From Microbacterium cremeum (GTDB lineage Bacteria; Actinomycetota; Actinomycetes; Actinomycetales; Microbacteriaceae): 64,000 nucleotides of DNA. Position numbers and translations under genes: made by a program. Positions within the stretch are counted from its first letter, which is position 1. Each line of letters opens with the position of its first letter. Below the pieces are notes generated by a model, which did no database searches, was not told where the DNA came from, and was given only the letters and a program-made list of their open reading frames with translations. Below, in pieces: positions 57,901 to 63,900 of this stretch. Location: assembly GCF_015277855.1 (NCBI RefSeq), contig NZ_CP063812.1, positions 682,001 to 746,000 on the forward strand, written 5' to 3'.

Positions 57901-60900
57901 CACCGTGACCGCGCGGTCGTTCGGCGACTCCCAGGTCGACGGGTTCTCGCTCGCCGCGGGCCTCGGCGCCGGGGTCGGTCTCGTGAGCGGCACTGCGACG
58001 TCGGGCGGCACCGTCGACGCGGGCTTCCACGGGCTGTCGGGCACCATCGGCTCCGCGACGATCCAGAGCATCGTGACGGCACGGGCGGTCACGCATGGCC
58101 GCGGCTTCAGCGGCGCACTGGGCGCGGCGGTCAACGTGGGCAATCAGCAGGCCACCGTGTCGGTGACGGTGCGCACGCTCGTCGGCGGGACGCTCGTCAC
58201 CACCGGCAACGTCATCGTCCGCTCCGACGTACGCACCTCCGCCTCGGCGGAGTACCGCGCCCTGCAGCTCGCGGCGCTGGCGGCCGTCGGCACAGCCGAC
58301 GTCGACGCCACCGACGAGTCCAGCATCCGCACCGCGGTCACCGGCTCGGGCACCGTCCGGTCGACCACCGGCAGCGTCACCGTCTCGGCATGGCACAACT
58401 TCAACGGCGTCGACTTCATCGACACCAACATCGTCGAAGCCTCCTCCAAGATGGTCAGCGCCTCGCTGCTGCTCGCGATCGGCACCGCGAGCCTCGACGC
58501 CGTCGCGAAGGCCACGACGAAGGCCGAGGTCGAGGCGGGCGCCACGCTGGCCGGCCCGTCGGGCTCGGTCACGCTCGAGGCGCTGTCGGGCAACTACGCG
58601 CTCGCCCGCTTCGAGCGGACGCAGGGCGGTCTCGTGAGCGTCGCGCCGTCGGCGAACCCGACCGCCGAGGCGAGCGGCACGACCGAGGCGAACCTCCTCG
58701 GCCACGTGCGCGTCGTCTCGGGCGGCACCTCCAGCGGCGCGTCCGGACTGACGGTGCTCGCCAAGGCGGAGGACCTCGCCCGCGCCGGCATGGACAACGC
58801 CGGCGGCGGCCTGCTCGAGATCTCGAGCTCGAGCTCGACCGCGAAGGGCACGCCCAAGGTCAAGGCGACGCTGGGCGGCGCGTCGAGCGTCATCCTCACG
58901 ACGGGCGCGATCTCGGCGAAGGGGGAGAGCCTGAACGACGCGGATGCCTCGACCTCGAGCGTCTCGGGCGGCCTGCTGCGCGTCTCGACCTACTCGGCGA
59001 CGGCGTCGATGGACCCGACGGTGTCGGTGCTCGTCACGGGCGGCGCCTCGATCACCAGCACGAGCGGCAACGTCACGATCGACGCGACCAGCAACCAGCC
59101 GCCCGCGCCGAGCTCGGACGGCACGTTCAACGCCGGCAGCGGAGTCGCGGGCAACACCATCTCGTTCGCGCTCCAGCACAACGCGTACACCGGCCAGCTC
59201 GTCATCTACGACGCGCAGGGCGGCACCCCGATCGCGACGGGGCTGAACGGCCGCAGCATCAACGTCATCGTCACCGGTGCGAACACGCTGCAGCTCGGGC
59301 TCGAGTTCACCTTCGACAACCCCGCCACCGTGGACGTCATCGAGGGCGCCGTCATCGACCCCGACACCGACATCATCGACTTCGGCTTCCAGTCGCATCG
59401 CTTCGAGACCGGCGACCTGGTCGTCTACCAGCCGGTCGGCGGCGCGATCGGCGGGCTCGCCGCCGGCGTCTACAAGGTCTACAAGATCGACGCGTTCCGG
59501 CTGAAGCTGCAGCTGACGAGCGTCGACGTGCTGAACGCTCCGCAGGTCGTGGCCCTGCCCAGCCAGGTCAACACCGCCACCGACCGGATCACGGGCACCT
59601 TCAGCAACGGGCAGTACGTTACCTACCACGCGGCGCCCGCGTCGAACTACTTCTCGTCGGCGAACGTCAGCGGCAACGTCATCACGGTCGGCATCGCGAA
59701 CTCGGTGCCGCTGAGCGGAACCCCGATGGTCTACCAGGCGAACGGTGCCACCATCGGCGGCCTCAGCAACGGCGCGACGTACTACGTCATCCGCGTCAGC
59801 GGCAACCAGCTGCGCCTCGCGAGCACCTACTGCAACGCCCTCGGCATCGCGCTCGGTGCGAACGGCGTCTGCAACAGCTCGTTCTCGGGCGGTATCGGCG
59901 GCGACGACGGTGCGGTCGGCAGCGCGAGCGTCGTGGCGATCTCGCTGAACCCGGGTGCGAGCCCGTCGACGGTGCGCCACCAGCTGAACGCGACGACGAC
60001 CCGGGCGCTCGGTCCGCTGCAGGACGGTCACGGCTACTACGTCGTCGGTGCCGACGGCTCCAGCTTCCAGCTCTCCCAGACGTTCAACGGCGGAGCCGTC
60101 AACCTCACCGGCGGCGGCGCCTACCCGCACGTGTTCCGCGTGGAGGGCGTGAACCTCACCGGCTCGGGCAGCGGCATCCAGCGTCTCATCCTCCAGCTCA
60201 CACCGACGAGCGGCACCCAGAAGCTCAGCGGCATCGGCGGACCCTCGGGCGCCACGAGCTCGACCGACGGCGTGATCTCCGCCTCCGCGGCCGGTGGCGG
60301 CGGCGGCGCGATCAACGTCTCGAAGGCCAGCTCAAGCGCACGGACGACCGTCACGGTGAACGTGACCGTGGGCGGCGGCGCGCACATCACGGGCACCGAC
60401 GTCACGATCAACACGCACGCGACGGCGCTCGCGAAGGGTGTTGCGGGCAACGCCGGCGGCGGCGCGATCTCGATCGGCGACTCCGACGCCCGCGCCTCGA
60501 CGTTCATCGTCAACGACCTCACCATCGAGTCCGCCGCCGTCATCACCGCCACCGACGACCTGACGATCGCCGCGTACAGCGACCTGCGGCCCAAGGTGCT
60601 CGCCTCGACGCAACAGGGCGGTCTCGTCGGCGGCTCGTTCGGCTCGACCGACGCGCGCGGCGGCTACTCCACGAAGACCACCTCGAACGGCACGCTCAAG
60701 GCCGGCGATCGCCTGGCCGTCGAATCCCACACGTCGTTCGACGGCTTCTCGGACTCGGTCGCCGACGTCGGCGGTCTGGGCGCCTCCGCCGAGACCGAGG
60801 CGAACGTCCTGATCGGCAGCGGTGCCGACGACGCGGACACGCTCACCACCGTCGGCGGGTCGCTCACCGGTCGCCACGTCCGCATCGGCGCCTTCGTCGA

Positions 60901-63900
60901 CTCGGCCCGGGCGTACGCGCACACCTCCACGTACGCGATCGCGCTCGGCGCCGACTCCGATGCCGACTCCGAGATCAATGTGACCGGCTTCACCCGCGCG
61001 ACCCTCCTCGCGAACGTCGCGATCGTCGGCCACGTCGACACCGCGATCCTCGCCGAGTGGCTGGGCGTCGACTTCAACTCCGACGCGTTCGCCGAGTGCG
61101 ACTGCGGCGGCGGCGCGACCGACTCGTACGCCCGCATCCACCCGACGCTCGAGGCGAAGGTCGTCGGTCGCAACCTCGCCGTCATCACCACCTCCGACCT
61201 GACCGTCCAGGTGAACGACCAGATCCAGCGGATGCGCCGGCACGCCGACACCTCCGACGGCTTCCTCGACTTCGGCAACGACGGCGACGCGGTCGGCGAC
61301 AACGGCTCCCTGCGCCGCGAGATCTTCTGGGAGGTCCGGGTCATCATGCTCGGCGAGCCCAACCCGATCCTCGTCATCGACGGCAGCGGTGCCATCGTCG
61401 AGATCGTCAACGTGCGCGTGTGCGACGACCAGGGCCACTGCTTCGAAGACAACCCCTTCACCGACACGCACACGCAGGGCACTCTCACCGGCACCACCAT
61501 CACGGTCGACGACATCGTCCACGACCGCGGAGCCCGCGCCCGTTTCCTCGCGAACGACCTGTCGCTCCTGGGCGGCCCCGACGGCAACATCTGGGGCGGC
61601 GTCGGCCGGTTCGAGTTCCAGCAGACGTGGGACTTCGTGCGCATCATCAACGCGTCGAACCTCAACCTCGTCACCAACATCATCGACGTCGTCAACTCGC
61701 AGAGCCCGCCGCGCATCGACATTCGCGTCGACGAGATCTGGAACAACGGCGCCGCGGCGAACGCGTCGCTGCCGGAGGCCGACCCGAACACGACGTTCGA
61801 CTTCGACATCGAGTACACGTTCCCGCCCACGTACGTGCAGATCCACAACACGTGCGCCTTCGCGTGCCCCGTCCGCAACCCCTTCATCCGCCTCGACGAC
61901 TACATCGAGAACCCGCTGGGCGAGACCGAGATCTTCAACGCCTCGGGCGACATCCTGTCGGGCAGCGGTCACGAGCTGATCCGCACCAACATCATCGACA
62001 TCGACGCGCCGCACGGCAGCATCGGGCACCAGAGCCCGACGCACCAGAACCCCGACCCGGTGCGCAACCCGATCGAGATCGAGCTCGTCCACTACCTCCA
62101 CCCCGACCCCGACTTCTGCCCGGGGAGCGCGCCGTGCGACAAGGCCCCCATCGTGACGCTCGACGCGGGCAAGGACGTGGTCGTCGACCTCACGTACTTC
62201 CGTCGCACCGACACCGCCCTCGGCACTCCCGCGACCATCGTGATCGACCGCATCCGCGCCGGCGACGACGTCGACGTCGTGCTCAACGACTCCAAGAACG
62301 GCAACGACCTGAGCGGCCTCGTGCTGGTCGTGGTCGACCTCTACGAGCCGGCGGCCACCTCCACCTACTACGGCTTCACGTTCCCGTCGACCTTCACGCC
62401 CGCGATCAACGACGGCAACTCGATCCAGCGCGGCGACTGCGCCGGCCCCTACCCGGGCGACTGCGGCACCGGCTCGGGCCAGTACGAGACGCACTTCCGC
62501 CCCGACGTGTCCAACGCCGATCTCGCGCACATCCTGCGCGCGCTCGGCACCGACAACGACGGCGAGATCGACTCGACGTACGACTTCACCGAGGTGCGCG
62601 CCGGCGACGACATCGACATCTGCCACGTGACGACCGGCGGACAGGAGCCCAAGACCTGCTACACGACGTCGATCGACAGCGGCACGCACACCGTGACGGC
62701 CGACACGACGCCCGACACGACGATCCACATCGTGATCAACACGGATGTCGCGTGGACCGGCGGCGGCCACACCGGGCCGGTCGACGACCCGGGCATGGCG
62801 GTGAACGTCGCGCAGATCTTCCTCCGCACCAACGGCGACATCACGGCGACGGAACTCGCCGGCGACATGCTCGTCGGACACATCCACTCCACAAACGGCG
62901 ACGTCGAGCTGCACTCGCCGATGCGGATCCTGGATGCCGACAGCCGGCCCACGATCGACGTCACGGGCATCAACATCACGATGTTCGCCGGTGAGGCGGG
63001 CGGTATCGGCGGCATCGGACTGCCGACGGACTGGCTCGAGATCAACACCGCCGTGCTCGACCCGACGTGGGACGACGTGAGCGACGGTGTGCTCAAGGCC
63101 TACGACCTCGACTCGAACGACGCCCAGACCGCGGGCATCTACCTCGACGAGCTCACCGGAGACATGCCGCTGTGGGAGATCTACACCGCGGGCAACTCGT
63201 CGACGGCGACCGGCAACGCCGGCCTGCGCACCGTGGACGGCTCGGTGCTCAACGCCAAGCTCGACGACACCGACAACATCCGCGCCGACTCGGTCGACAT
63301 CGACGCCAACGGCGGGTCGATCGGCCTGCAGTCCAAGGACGTCATGGTGGACTCGGGACGCGCGCCCCCGTTCGGCTGCACGTACACGAACTGCGGCAAC
63401 AACCCTGTGACCGGGGCATCCGACCCCGCACTCGCGTCCGCCGGCGACGACGTCGGGCTCGAGGCCACGGGCGGCATCTACTACACCGAGACCGACTCGT
63501 ACCTGCGGCTGGTGCTCGCGCACTCGCTCACCGGCAACATCCGGCTCACCGTCCGCGAGACGTCGCAGACCGACGAGGACCTGTATCTCATCCACAGCGG
63601 CACCGCCCGCTTCGCGGAATCCGGCACCCGGGGCCCGAACTCCGACGCCGACGCACCGCGCATCGTCCCGAACGGCACGATCTTCGCCGAGGTCGGCAGC
63701 GTCGAGCTCCGCGTCGGCGACGACGTCACGCTCCACCAGAACAGCCAGATCCTCGCGAACCTGTCGATCGACATCCGCGGCGACTTCGGCAACGCCGACA
63801 CCGGCGGCGGTGCGGGCGAGTACGGCACGTCGATGATCCTGCGCGGTCGCATCATCGCCGACTGCAACGTCACCGCCGGCGGCCCGGGCGACGAGCCGAT

